64,000 nucleotides of DNA, from contig BOKF01000019.1 in NCBI GenBank assembly GCA_016860845.1, positions 62,001 through 126,000 on the forward strand, written 5' to 3'. Numbering within the stretch: the stretch's first letter is position 1; every line of letters starts with the position of its first letter. The position numbers were made by a program, and so were the translations under genes. Below the pieces are notes generated by a model. That model was not told where the DNA came from. It searched no databases and was given only the letters and a program-made list of their open reading frames with translations. Positions 50,414 through 59,467 of this stretch are shown in pieces. Source of the DNA: Chloroflexota bacterium (GTDB lineage: Bacteria; Chloroflexota; Anaerolineae; 4572-78; J111).

Positions 50414-50871
50414 ACTCACGTCCGCCTGTCCATATTAGTCCTTATCCCAAGCTTGCCGGCGAACTGTGGCCATTTATCCGCGCTTATTGGACTTATCTGA
50501 GCCGGGCCGAAAAATGGTTTGCCAAGCTCTATGAGACTCCTTACGCGGCCACTGCCTGGAAAGAGTATGGCGGCGATGGCCTACCGCTCGGCTTGTGGGA
50601 TATGCTCTTGAGCGAACCCAACCCTACCGTGGCCAATCACCTGGAATGTGTGGGCCTGGAGCAATTTGCTACCAAAGATGCCTTAAGGTGGGTCATTACG
50701 GACGCCGACGACGAGGCCACTTATCTCACCGCCCGTTACTTCGGCAATATCTGCCTGGCGGCGCGCAATCTGCTCATCATCGCCCTCCGTTTACATAGTT
50801 TAGGTCAGCTAGACCACTTTCTCCTGGAAGTCGTAAAGGATCAAGAAACGCTCTTTGGGGAACAGACATGA
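50410..50871 (+). CDS. Hypothetical protein
   Basis: 153 residues, start overlapping the previous stop and stop overlapping the next start (ATGA in both cases), so tightly coupled translation. Helical, with several Trp and Tyr residues (L-W-P-F-I-R-A-Y-W-T-Y-L). Not recognised. Confidence 0.55.
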   Translation: MNSRPPVHISPYPKLAGELWPFIRAYWTYLSRAEKWFAKLYETPYAATAWKEYGGDGLPLGLWDMLLSEPNPTVANHLECVGLEQFATKDALRWVITDADDEATYLTARYFGNICLAARNLLIIALRLHSLGQLDHFLLEVVKDQETLFGEQT

Positions 50872-51527
50872 GCAGCTTAGCTGTGGCTTCGTTGCAGGAG
50901 ATGATCCGGCAAGGATTTGAACCGTTCTGGATCGCCTTGATCTTGCGCCGCCAACTTCAGCCAGCGCTACTTCACTTTTTGAACGGTCCGATTCTGACTC
51001 ACCGTCCTTTACCGATCAAACCTTGGCCGGAGTGGTTACCCCGGCTCGTTTACATGGACCGACTTGAGCGTATTATGGTGGAGCATGCGACCGGCAAAAT
51101 CGGCGACAGAGCCACTTTGGTCGAGGCGATGGCCTACCTGTTATCCGCTACCGAGGACAAGCGGGTGACCCAACAATGGGGAACAGGCTGGTTTCACGTC
51201 TACGGACACATCACTTATCAGGTTCTGGAAAAACATAAACTCCACATCTCGGCTCAGGATACTCAAATTGTTCATGCCTACGGGGCATTAGAGTTGACAC
51301 CCTATGAAGAGGAAAACCTGTTAGTTCCGCTTCTCAAAGTCATCCGGCGGGTGGTTGTCCGGGAAGGCCGCCAGGCAGCTGTGAGCGGCGCTGCGTCTCT
51401 TCAAGCCGCCTGCTCCTCCCAGCAATATCCAACGTTTTATCACGTCGCGCTGCTGATGGAAAAAGAGTTAAAGCGGGGCTGCAAAGTCGACAAGAAACTG
51501 ACACCCGATTCTTCCGCCACCGAGTAA
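50868..51527 (+). CDS. Hypothetical protein
   Basis: 219 residues, coupled to the preceding gene by ATGA. Helical throughout; notable segments are P-F-W-I-A-L-I-L-R-R-Q and W-H-V-Y-G-H-I-T-Y. No zinc or membrane motif. Not recognised. Confidence 0.55.
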   Translation: MSSLAVASLQEMIRQGFEPFWIALILRRQLQPALLHFLNGPILTHRPLPIKPWPEWLPRLVYMDRLERIMVEHATGKIGDRATLVEAMAYLLSATEDKRVTQQWGTGWFHVYGHITYQVLEKHKLHISAQDTQIVHAYGALELTPYEEENLLVPLLKVIRRVVVREGRQAAVSGAASLQAACSSQQYPTFYHVALLMEKELKRGCKVDKKLTPDSSATE

Positions 51528-51541
51528 AAGGAGGTTTGTGC

Positions 51542-51883
51542 ATGAGCAACCACCCAGCATTTTTTTATCTCAAATTGGTCACACCTCAGCAATTTGCCCT
51601 GGGTCAGTGTAATGGAGAGCCGGTCTACCTGGACTGCGCCGACTGCGGCGCTCAGGAGCCAATCATCGGCGGTATGCTCGTAGATCGCGCTTACCAGATC
51701 GCCCTCGTCTCCCTGGAGAATGGTCCATCGAAGCCGGCGGTTTATTGCCAACTTTGTTTTGACATACGATGGCAGCAGAATGAACAGCAACTATTGCCCA
51801 CAGAAACCAGAGCGCATATTCAGGTCACCGGAGCCACCTTGTTAGGCGTTGACCTCTCTGGAGGCACCCATGCCCCTACTTAA
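51542..51883 (+). CDS. Small zinc-binding hypothetical protein
   Basis: 113 residues; ATG 51542 behind AAGGAGG. It has C-A-D-C-G near residue 36 and C-Q-L-C-F near 70, a likely zinc ribbon. The end, G-A-T-L-L-G-V-D-L-S-G, recalls a pentapeptide unit by chance. Its stop lies 14 bases inside the next gene. Confidence 0.55.
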   Translation: MSNHPAFFYLKLVTPQQFALGQCNGEPVYLDCADCGAQEPIIGGMLVDRAYQIALVSLENGPSKPAVYCQLCFDIRWQQNEQQLLPTETRAHIQVTGATLLGVDLSGGTHAPT

Positions 51884-52754
51884 ACTGGCTTCGGGCGAGC
51901 TGGGCAGCATTGAAATCATCCCTCGCCAGGAAGCTATGGATATTCTCAGCCGGCCCACACCTCGTCGTACCTGGTTCGGCCAAAAATATCGCCTGCCTTA
52001 TCGGGTGAGTCGGGGACCGGGAGCGGCGGTTGATCTGATCAACTACGGGTTGCGGGTTAAAGGTAAGTGTCGAGCGGTGATGCGCATCGGCGCAGCTCCC
52101 TGGCGCAACAAGCCGGTCGTTGCCGCTGTCGGCCCCAACCTTGCTGATCAGTGCTCATACCTCATGCGCAACTGGGCTGCGGGTATAAGCTCGGAGGATT
52201 TGGTTGAATTTATTACCCAGGTCAACCTGAATTTTCCTCACGTTCTGCAACAACGCTATCCTGATCGCCCCCCCTTCCGCTATATGCTGAGTCTGGAGAG
52301 CATGGCCGGCTGGCTGATCGAGTCGCCCTCTGGCAGCATCTTCGAGTCGCCGCCGTTGGCAGGGCACATTTACCACCGAGCTGGCGCGCTCTATGCCGGT
52401 CAAACCAAGAGCGGCGCTCAACCTACCCGTTACGTCGACCCCACAACCCAGCAGATCAAGTCGGTCTACCGGGCCGGTCACAACACGATCTCCGAGCTGC
52501 GACAGGAAGGAATCCCATTAATCGATGACGGTCCTAAGCATCGGTTTGTGTTCATCACTGGAGTTGCGCCCGGCAGTTTGGAATATGCCGCGTGCCGCGC
52601 CGCTCTGCCAGACTGGGTACGGGAGTACGAATGGGGCGAGCACGGGCTGGGCTGGATCCAACCCCGGTTGTTGGTTGCTTTAGTTGAGACATTGTCAACT
52701 TGGCTCGTAATGCGGCTCGGACAGCGCGTCCAGCCTTCGCAAAACCAATCATAA
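51870..52754 (+). CDS. Hypothetical protein, tandem paralogue 1
   Basis: 294 residues; ATG 51870 behind GGAGG. Strongly similar to the protein at 53133 over its full length. Shared landmarks: I-E-I-I-P-R, R-R-T-W-F-G-Q-K-Y-R-L-P-Y-R-V-S-R-G-P-G, S-M-A-G-W-L-I-E-S-P, I-Y-H-R-A-G-A-L-Y-A-G-Q-T and G-L-G-W-I-Q-P-R-L-L. The very conserved basic/aromatic blocks hint at nucleic-acid or nucleotide handling, but I recognise no known fold. Confidence 0.6.
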   Translation: MPLLKLASGELGSIEIIPRQEAMDILSRPTPRRTWFGQKYRLPYRVSRGPGAAVDLINYGLRVKGKCRAVMRIGAAPWRNKPVVAAVGPNLADQCSYLMRNWAAGISSEDLVEFITQVNLNFPHVLQQRYPDRPPFRYMLSLESMAGWLIESPSGSIFESPPLAGHIYHRAGALYAGQTKSGAQPTRYVDPTTQQIKSVYRAGHNTISELRQEGIPLIDDGPKHRFVFITGVAPGSLEYAACRAALPDWVREYEWGEHGLGWIQPRLLVALVETLSTWLVMRLGQRVQPSQNQS

Positions 52755-52765
52755 GCGAGGATTTT

Positions 52766-53146
52766 GTGGACAACCGACCTATCAAGTTCCAACTAACCGG
52801 AGACTGGGGGTGCTACCTGGTGACAATTCTACAGAAGCGAAGGGCTTTGTCTTTAGCCAAATCGCCAAAGGCCGGCCAGATTGAAAAAATATTGCCTAAA
52901 TTCAATCAAGCCCTGAACTGCATCCTTAGCACTATTGCCCCCAACATCGTCGCCGATATGAACCTCATCTTTGAAATCAGTGAACAGCGTGTCCGCTATC
53001 TGTTTTCGACGACTTTACAACAGCGAGAGTGTACATCCCCAATCTCTGACGACGAGACTGCCTTGCTCGAACAGACTTTGGCCGAACTCAGGCGGACTGT
53101 AAATTCTATTGCTGCTTATAAGGGAGTCACCCATGAGTCCGTTTGA
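52766..53146 (+). CDS. Hypothetical protein between the two paralogues
   Basis: 126 residues from a GTG behind GCGAGGA. Beta start (I-K-F-Q-L-T-G-D-W-G-C-Y) then helices. Its stop lies inside the next gene. Not recognised. Confidence 0.5.
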   Translation: MDNRPIKFQLTGDWGCYLVTILQKRRALSLAKSPKAGQIEKILPKFNQALNCILSTIAPNIVADMNLIFEISEQRVRYLFSTTLQQRECTSPISDDETALLEQTLAELRRTVNSIAAYKGVTHESV

Positions 53147-54026
53147 ATTAACTTCAGGTGAGTGGGGCAATATCGAGATCATTCCTCGCCGGGAAGCTAT
53201 AGACATCCTGAGCAAACCTGCACCCCGGCGCACCTGGTTCGGCCAAAAGTATCGCTTGCCTTACCGGGTCAGCCGAGGCCCCGGACCGGCGGTGGATTTG
53301 CTCAACTACGCCCTGCAAGTCAACGGTAAATATCGCGCCATTATCCGGCTTGGCAAAGCTCCCTGGGCAAATCGTCCGGCCATTGCTGCCGTTGGGCCAG
53401 AGTTAGCCACCAAGGTAGCGTATCTGGCCCGTTTATGGGCGGCGGGAATTAGCTCAGAGGATTTGGTCGAATTTATCAAGCGGGTCAATCTAAGCTTTCC
53501 CCACGAGATTCGGCGCCGCCACCCAACCCGGTCACCCTTCCACTACCTCTTGAGCCTGGATAGCATGGCCGGCTGGCTGATTGAGTCGCCTTGTGGCAGT
53601 ATCTTCGAATCGCCGCCACTGGCGGGCCGCATCTACCACCGCGCCGGCGCGCTCTACGCCGGGCAAACCCAAAGCGCAAAACCCAGCCGGTACATGACCG
53701 AAGATGGGCAAGTACGGTCTCTTTACAATGATGGTCGGACTCTCACCTCTCAATTGCAACAACAGGGCGCGGCCCTGATTGACGACGGTCGCAAGCACCG
53801 CTTTGTCTTTATAGCTGGGGCTGCGCCGGGCAGTCTCGAATATGTTGCCTATCGCGCCGTTTTGCCGCCCTGGGTGGGGGAGTATGAGTGGGGCGAGCAA
53901 GGGCTGGGCTGGATACAGCCGCGCTTATTAGTTAAACCTCTGCAAAAACTTCTGACTGGGGTTTCACCCTCGGTCGAAATGACTCTCATGCGCTGGCTCG
54001 GGAGATTGGCCAATCTCCGAATTTAG
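53133..54026 (+). CDS. Hypothetical protein, tandem paralogue 2
   Basis: 297 residues; ATG 53133 behind AAGGGAG. It is the second member of the pair starting at 51870, more than half identical by eye, with the same conserved blocks. Divergence is spread evenly, so the duplication is old and both copies seem kept by selection. Confidence 0.6.
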   Translation: MSPFELTSGEWGNIEIIPRREAIDILSKPAPRRTWFGQKYRLPYRVSRGPGPAVDLLNYALQVNGKYRAIIRLGKAPWANRPAIAAVGPELATKVAYLARLWAAGISSEDLVEFIKRVNLSFPHEIRRRHPTRSPFHYLLSLDSMAGWLIESPCGSIFESPPLAGRIYHRAGALYAGQTQSAKPSRYMTEDGQVRSLYNDGRTLTSQLQQQGAALIDDGRKHRFVFIAGAAPGSLEYVAYRAVLPPWVGEYEWGEQGLGWIQPRLLVKPLQKLLTGVSPSVEMTLMRWLGRLANLRI

Positions 54027-54105
54027 CTTTTGGTAGGATGTAACTATCTGGTCTAATTGAACGTACGCTGATTTTTATCCATACTTTTTGAGAAAGGAAG
54101 CTCCT

Positions 54106-54297
54106 ATGTTGATCAAAATACTGCCCTTTTTGGCTCGTCTCAGACCCATCATCATCTTTATTATGCTGCTCCTGGTAGTTAGAGAACTACTGGAGCGAAA
54201 ATCGCTCCGAAAACAACCGCCGCTACGGTTGACCCAATCAGAAATTGCTCTCATCGCTCTGCTTCGTGACGCACCAAGCCATAAAATGGCGGCCTAG
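54106..54297 (+). CDS. Small single-helix membrane protein (MLIKI type), copy 2
   Basis: 63 residues; ATG behind GAGAAAGGAAG. Starts M-L-I-K-I-L-P-F-L-A-R-L-R-P, then a helix I-I-F-I-M-L-L-L-V-V, then a basic soluble tail longer than that of the gene at 20709. N-terminal orientation with the tail in the cytoplasm is likely. Confidence 0.6.
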   Translation: MLIKILPFLARLRPIIIFIMLLLVVRELLERKSLRKQPPLRLTQSEIALIALLRDAPSHKMAA

Positions 54298-54329
54298 GTT
54301 TTACGATTCCCGAAGACGGCTGAGATTCT

Positions 54330-54497
54330 GTGGCCATAGCGGCGAAGATTGCCGGCGATGTTATTACCTACGGCAATTCCACAGGTTGCGAGGAGCGCCA
54401 GCCGGAGGCCGAAGCCCTGCTCGCCGAAAAATTGCAGGCTTATAATATTTATCTATACAGAGCGGGCGTCTGGCTGCTTGCCGCTGACGTTGAATGA
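54330..54497 (+). CDS. 55-residue hypothetical protein
   Basis: From a GTG. The peptide (A-I-A-A-K-I-A-G-D-V-I-T-Y-G, then E-A-E-A-L-L-A-E-K-L-Q-A-Y-N-I-Y-L-Y) has normal composition and fills the gap between two operon genes. The ribosome site is weak. Confidence 0.4.
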   Translation: MAIAAKIAGDVITYGNSTGCEERQPEAEALLAEKLQAYNIYLYRAGVWLLAADVE

Positions 54498-54515
54498 ACT
54501 ACAAGGAAAATTGCT

Positions 54516-55130
54516 ATGCCGGCCAAAACGGTTAGCCTTGCGGATTTCGCCTGGGAAGACTTACTTATCCTCCAATACCACTTCGAATATGCCGCTTCCC
54601 GCCTTAAAGATGAGGCGGCGGGGCAACGCCACCAGCCGGATAGTGGACAATCTATTACTTTTCACCAATTGGCCGGCATCCTGAACGACTACCATCATTT
54701 CATCCATCTGTCCCAAGCGGTGGCCCAGGCAGTAAATGGTAATCGAACCCTCGACCTGATTGGCTGGCTCAAGAGCAACAGCGGTCAGACGCTCCTGGAA
54801 TTCTTGAACCGTGAACTAAAGCGCTCGCGGCAGGCAGCCACTTATATCGGCTGTCTGCCTTTTGATCTGGCAACCAAGTCTGATGTGATCTACGCCCTTG
54901 AACTCGAATCCAATTTGTTTGAGCGATTAATCGGCGAAATTGCCCGGATGACGCCTACAGTGGCTGAGCTTGCTCCATCATGGCCCAGCCCCGGCGAGGC
55001 CCGCCTACCGCTACTTTACATCTCTTTACCCAAACCGCTTATTCACTCTGAAACAACACTCAACTCGCCGTTCCGCCGGCCCGCTGCGGAAGGAGACTTT
55101 AATCTTAAAACAATTTCATCCTCCAAATAA
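54516..55130 (+). CDS. Hypothetical helical protein
   Basis: 204 residues; ATG behind CAAGGAAAA. Helical (F-A-W-E-D-L-L-I-L-Q-Y-H-F-E-Y-A-A), with a Pro-rich final third. Not recognised. Confidence 0.55.
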   Translation: MPAKTVSLADFAWEDLLILQYHFEYAASRLKDEAAGQRHQPDSGQSITFHQLAGILNDYHHFIHLSQAVAQAVNGNRTLDLIGWLKSNSGQTLLEFLNRELKRSRQAATYIGCLPFDLATKSDVIYALELESNLFERLIGEIARMTPTVAELAPSWPSPGEARLPLLYISLPKPLIHSETTLNSPFRRPAAEGDFNLKTISSSK

Positions 55131-55177
55131 CCTATCACTACTAAATTTATCATCATAACAACTCAGGAGGTTTTTCT

Positions 55178-55582
55178 ATGTTGGCTCGTACCCTTAGCAC
55201 CCTCAGTATTTTGTCTCACTATCTTGGACGTGTTCTGATCGCAGTCACGGCCCTCTATTTTGTCCTACTTGCTCTGATGGTCGCCGGGCAGGCCGGTCGC
55301 TCATTGTTTCAGTTAATCGCGAATCTGGTCTTCCGCTGCTTTAACTTTCTTATCCGTAGTGGCAGGAGTAATGCCCGCTACTGGAAAGAGCGGGCGACGG
55401 TGACTGATTTTGTCATGGGGGCGGCAGCCATCCTCGTGACCGTTGGGCTGGTGCTCAGAATCCGCTCAGCCCGCCAGGTTTCCTGGGAAGCAACTGCGGC
55501 TGAGCTGGTTGAGATTGAAGAGTTATCTCTAGAGGCCGTACCTACCGAAGTAGAAGCCGAGCCGGATTATGAGTCCTTATAG
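55178..55582 (+). CDS. Membrane protein with acidic tail
   Basis: 134 residues; ATG behind CAGGAGG. Two hydrophobic helices (V-L-I-A-V-T-A-L-Y-F-V-L-L-A-L-M-V near 20 and F-V-M-G-A-A-A-I-L-V-T-V-G-L-V near 77) separated by a basic loop, and a very acidic C-terminus. Not recognised. Confidence 0.55.
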   Translation: MLARTLSTLSILSHYLGRVLIAVTALYFVLLALMVAGQAGRSLFQLIANLVFRCFNFLIRSGRSNARYWKERATVTDFVMGAAAILVTVGLVLRIRSARQVSWEATAAELVEIEELSLEAVPTEVEAEPDYESL

Positions 55583-55584
55583 TG

Positions 55585-56160
55585 ATGGACAAGGATCTCA
55601 TCGATATCCCTACCATTAAACATATCTACGGACTTAACACCGCCTGGATCAAGAAACTGGGACGCCCGCAAAAGCTACAGGCTAACCAAACTTACGGTTT
55701 TCCTCGCCAGTGCGTCGAAACCTATCTCCGCGCCCATCAGCCGGCTTACTTTTGTATGCTGGTGAATCGAGCTAAGAATGCAAACTCCGCTCAATTCGCC
55801 AGCAATCAGTTAGCTTTACAACTCCTGAGCTGGGCCAGGATAGCGCCGATCGAGTTATTGGTTCCGTTGCCCGAAACGCTAGAAGCACTGAAGCAAGCTA
55901 CTGAACTCGCCTATCGGGCCGACAATCTGGCTCACCGAGAATTCAAAATGAGTGTCAAGGCGGTTCTCGGCTATATTCGCCATCATCACTGTAATTACCA
56001 TGACCTGTTACGGGTCCTGAACAGACAACCGGGCTTTATTGTAGGTTACTTGATTATCAAACACAGGATCAACCAGTTCGTCAAGGCTTTGCTGCTCCGG
56101 CACTACGGTTTGACTGAGGTCGAACTGTACCAGACACTGTCGGGTAAGTCTGAAGCTTGA
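55585..56160 (+). CDS. Hypothetical protein, possible winged-helix start
   Basis: 191 residues; ATG 55585 (a GTG one codon before overlaps the previous stop). The N-terminal I-P-T-I-K-H-I-Y-G-L-N-T-A-W-I-K-K-L-G-R-P resembles a MerR- or excisionase-like HTH. The remainder is helical. A terminator follows. Confidence 0.5.
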   Translation: MDKDLIDIPTIKHIYGLNTAWIKKLGRPQKLQANQTYGFPRQCVETYLRAHQPAYFCMLVNRAKNANSAQFASNQLALQLLSWARIAPIELLVPLPETLEALKQATELAYRADNLAHREFKMSVKAVLGYIRHHHCNYHDLLRVLNRQPGFIVGYLIIKHRINQFVKALLLRHYGLTEVELYQTLSGKSEA

Positions 56161-56181
56161 ATTTTAACCCTGTCAACTCAG

Positions 56182-56224
56182 CCAGACTCTGCTCAAACGG
56201 GGCCAGGGTCTGGTTGTTGTTTTC
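56182..56224 (+). terminator. Rho-independent terminator
   Basis: CCAGACTCTG pairs with CAGGGTCTGG (one G-U) around an 11-base loop, then TTGTTGTTTTC. It ends the 49-56 kb transcript before parB. Confidence 0.7.
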
Positions 56225-56314
56225 TACCTATCCTCCTTTTGAGCATCAGAAAGGAGGTTTTGGGCTTTAAAGCTACTCGTTTAATCATCCTTAAAAAGGA
56301 GGCAGCGTGACGAT

Positions 56315-57445
56315 ATGACTCAACGTGCACATCACGTCCATAGTTCCTTGGTTGATATAGAGGTCAGGCTGGGCGACATTATTCCTGGTCCCTATCAAAA
56401 TCGCCGGTTTTTTAGCCGGCCAAAAATGGCTGAATTGGTCGACTCCATCGAAGCTGATGGTCTAATAAATTCGCCAATTGCTTTTGTCGACGATGCCGGC
56501 CGCTATCCTTTACTGTCCGGCGAACGACGTTGGCGGGCTTTGTGTGTGTTAGCTCTCACCGAGGCTCACCATATGAGCCGCGAAGCGGCGCTAGAGATGG
56601 TCAGTCAGCCAGATGGTGGCCAGCAGCTCGTCGACCAATGGGCTTCGTTGCTGGATCAAGTGGTCAAAATTCGCTTGCATACGAGCAAGAGCGAGCGCAA
56701 GCGCTACAAGTTAGCCATCACCGACAATCATCAACTAGCCACTCTGACCCCCATTGAGGAGGCGCGCGACTATATGGATATGAAGCAGCGCTTCAATCTT
56801 AGCGATATCGGGCTGGCTAGGGCGGTCAAGAAGAGCGCGAATCACGTGCGCGCCACTTTACGCTTGCTGGACCTGGAAGCGCCGATTCAGCAATGGATTG
56901 ACCAGAAAAGGCTGCATCGCGATGCGAAGATAGTGGAAGCCTTGCTGTCGCTACCAGACCCTGAAACGCGGGTAAAATTGGCCAGGATTCATGTGGAAAA
57001 GGGATCAAGTATTCAGACCATCGTCGATTCCTGTACTCGGTTTATAGAGCGGCTGCAAGAACGAGCTGAAGCCGAGGCGCAAGCCGCACAACTTGCCGAA
57101 GAGAACCGCACCAACAACCAGCCACCTCCTGTCTTTGTATCGCCTGCACTGATCTTGGCGACGCAGGAGATGGGGCCGGTACCACCGCCGGGCGAGCGCA
57201 ACCCTTTGACGCGAGATGGTTTCCGCCAGGCTGTTGCTGATACGTGCGCGACCTGTTCTATTCGACGGGCTGACGCCATCTTATCCCAGTTGCCGACACC
57301 CGCCTGGGTCATAATGTCCGCCGAGGCCACCGGCATTTGCGCGGAATGCCCGGCTCGACATGCTCGGACGATGTGCAAATCCTGTCCACTGTTGGGCTTC
57401 CTTGAGCGCACGATTGCCCTTTATAAACGGGAAAGGACCCCCTAA
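56315..57445 (+). CDS. ParB-like protein of the PRTRC block, with cysteine cluster
   Basis: 376 residues; ATG behind AAGGAGG. ParB/Spo0J N-domain: G-P-Y-Q-N-R-R near residue 26, L-S-G-E-R-R-W-R-A near 69, L-T-P-I-E-E-A near 145 and an HTH near 157-180. The last ~70 residues hold C-A-T-C, C-A-E-C and C-K-S-C-P, probably zinc-binding, as also seen in the protein at 13295. ParB-family proteins are the defining partner of PRTRC cassettes; this one lies 7 kb behind thiF in the same direction. The next gene overlaps its stop. Confidence 0.82.
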   Translation: MTQRAHHVHSSLVDIEVRLGDIIPGPYQNRRFFSRPKMAELVDSIEADGLINSPIAFVDDAGRYPLLSGERRWRALCVLALTEAHHMSREAALEMVSQPDGGQQLVDQWASLLDQVVKIRLHTSKSERKRYKLAITDNHQLATLTPIEEARDYMDMKQRFNLSDIGLARAVKKSANHVRATLRLLDLEAPIQQWIDQKRLHRDAKIVEALLSLPDPETRVKLARIHVEKGSSIQTIVDSCTRFIERLQERAEAEAQAAQLAEENRTNNQPPPVFVSPALILATQEMGPVPPPGERNPLTRDGFRQAVADTCATCSIRRADAILSQLPTPAWVIMSAEATGICAECPARHARTMCKSCPLLGFLERTIALYKRERTP

Positions 57446-58731
57446 TGAATACCTCCACAGATGAACTGGATGCCTTGATCGAACTAAGTGTGACCGAAGC
57501 CCAGTTGCGCAACGGCACACCGCTGGCCTGGGTGGCTCGTCGATCTGGTCAGGCCGCTATCATTGTGCAGGCCCATTTACAAGCGAACGGAATTGAAATC
57601 AAGCCCGGTGTGGCTCCGCGCTGGACCGAGGAGGAGGACGAATTTCTATGCAAAAACCTGGGCTGGTTATCCGAAGAAGATATTGCTCAAATCCTGGGCC
57701 GCAGTGTCAACGCCGTTCACCTGCGCTGGGACCGCGATCTAAACCTGCCCGCCCCCTCTAAACATCCTGACTGGATTGTCGCCAATGTCATCGGCAACAT
57801 CTTGACCATTGACGGTCATAGTGTCATGAAATTGATCGAGCGCGGTCTGTTACCCGCTCGCCTGTTACCTGGAGCGCGCAAAATACGGGTTGTTTACCGT
57901 CCCCTACTATGGCGGTGGGCACTTAACCCGCTAAACTGGGTCTATTTCAGAAACTCAGTAGAGGATACCGACCGTATCACTGACCCCCATTTACGCCGTT
58001 TGATCATCCGCCAGAAACAACGCTGGCGTGACGCCTGGTGGACCCCGGGACAGGTAGCCAGTTATTACGGCGTGACCGACCGGGACGTAAATCGCTATCT
58101 GCGGCGTGGCAAGATCAAAGGCTCGGCCCGTTGGGGTAACTGGTGGATCTTACGCTCGGAGGCCCTGAAAGAAGAGACCGTGTTTTACAAGGGTAAAGGC
58201 GCGGCCCGCGTCTTTGCCGACTGGGGCGACGATGCTGATGCCTTCATCATCTTGGCCCGGGCGGTAGGTATGACCTGGGAAGCCATCGGCTCTCTCATGA
58301 ATGATCCTCAGGGTCGCCGGGTCGGCCACCGAATTCGCACGATGCATCTGGAGGGTGAGATTCCCGCTCTGATCGCCAAATATGATCTGAATATCAAATA
58401 CAACCTGAAAGCCATGCTGCTCCTGGCGGACTGGCGAGACTACCGCGACCGCTTCCCGGCTCTGACCCGTATAGTCGGAAACTACACCAGCGGGCGACAA
58501 CTATCGCCACAGGCCTTTCAACTCGTGCGTAGAGTGCTGGCAACCTGTGGGTTATATCACGCCCAAACTGAAACCCAGGAGCGCTTAGCCACGAAGCTGT
58601 TACACGGCCGACTGACTCAGAAAGGTCTATACCAGCGCTACGAGCAAATGTGCCAGGAGTGGGGTTTCGATCTGCTGGCGGATTTCGGACCAAATGGAGG
58701 AAACCATGACCAAATCTCCACTAACCGCTGA
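57445..58731 (+). CDS. DNA-binding protein with a SANT/Myb-like domain
   Basis: 428 residues, start overlapping the parB stop (TAATG). Residues ~52-95 (R-W-T-E-E-E-D-E-F-L, then L-S-E-E-D-I-A-Q-I-L-G-R-S-V-N-A-V-H-L-R-W) are a Myb/SANT-type helix bundle. A second HTH, W-T-P-G-Q-V-A-S-Y-Y-G-V-T-D-R-D-V-N-R-Y-L, lies near 197. The coupling with parB suggests a joint role in DNA binding, for example centromere or origin complexes. Confidence 0.7.
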   Translation: MNTSTDELDALIELSVTEAQLRNGTPLAWVARRSGQAAIIVQAHLQANGIEIKPGVAPRWTEEEDEFLCKNLGWLSEEDIAQILGRSVNAVHLRWDRDLNLPAPSKHPDWIVANVIGNILTIDGHSVMKLIERGLLPARLLPGARKIRVVYRPLLWRWALNPLNWVYFRNSVEDTDRITDPHLRRLIIRQKQRWRDAWWTPGQVASYYGVTDRDVNRYLRRGKIKGSARWGNWWILRSEALKEETVFYKGKGAARVFADWGDDADAFIILARAVGMTWEAIGSLMNDPQGRRVGHRIRTMHLEGEIPALIAKYDLNIKYNLKAMLLLADWRDYRDRFPALTRIVGNYTSGRQLSPQAFQLVRRVLATCGLYHAQTETQERLATKLLHGRLTQKGLYQRYEQMCQEWGFDLLADFGPNGGNHDQISTNR

Positions 58732-59467
58732 TGTGATGCCACCCCTGGAAGGGCAGCGGCTCACGATTACGTTTAATCGGCATGATGAAACCGGGCGCGG
58801 GATGGCAGTTCTTAAATTGAAAAGCCTCGTGGAGTCCGAATCACCCCATTGGACAATGATCTTGCATGCGGCCGAATGGAATGAATTGCGCCAACTGGCT
58901 ATGCAAGGACAGGTGCTACCCGTCTTCATCGGCAAACATCTGCCTCGAACGCACAAGACTTTTGGCGAGGTGGCGCAAGACTCGACCTTTTTTGTCGATG
59001 GTTCCGGCTACGCCAAGAAAGCGGCTCAAAAACCTCGCTACAAACGCCAGCGCTGCCCGCGCTGTGGTGAAATACTGTCCTTGAACGCTACCTGGGAAAC
59101 CTGGGAGCAGGGTCTTACCCATTTTTGTGCTGACCAGCCGGTTGAGGTCGAGGACAAGCACAACATGCTCTCACCCCTGCAACTGACTGCCCTGCGTAAG
59201 ATGTATACTTACCATGCGGCTATTCAGATAATCGAAGGGTTGCCCCAATGGGTCGATGACCAAACGGAAAAACGCCTATTTTGGCCATGGACAAATGAAT
59301 TACGGACACCCACCCTGCAAGCGTTGGTCAAGGGCGGTTGGTGTACGCTCGCCCACCCGGAGATCGAACCGCTGGGCAACCGGCAAATGTTACGTCTTAG
59401 CCCTGCCGGGCATAACTTATTCAAGCAGATGGAGGCTAAAGCCAATGGCGAATCAACTCACGTCTGA
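58706..59467 (+). CDS. Hypothetical protein with zinc ribbon
   Basis: 253 residues; ATG 58706 behind GGAGGAAACC, inside the end of the previous gene. One C-P-R-C-G motif near residue 116 with a later C near 140 and a helical, Trp-rich second half ending in a winged-helix-like R-L-S-P-A-G-H-N-L-F. Not recognised. Confidence 0.55.
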   Translation: MTKSPLTADVMPPLEGQRLTITFNRHDETGRGMAVLKLKSLVESESPHWTMILHAAEWNELRQLAMQGQVLPVFIGKHLPRTHKTFGEVAQDSTFFVDGSGYAKKAAQKPRYKRQRCPRCGEILSLNATWETWEQGLTHFCADQPVEVEDKHNMLSPLQLTALRKMYTYHAAIQIIEGLPQWVDDQTEKRLFWPWTNELRTPTLQALVKGGWCTLAHPEIEPLGNRQMLRLSPAGHNLFKQMEAKANGESTHV

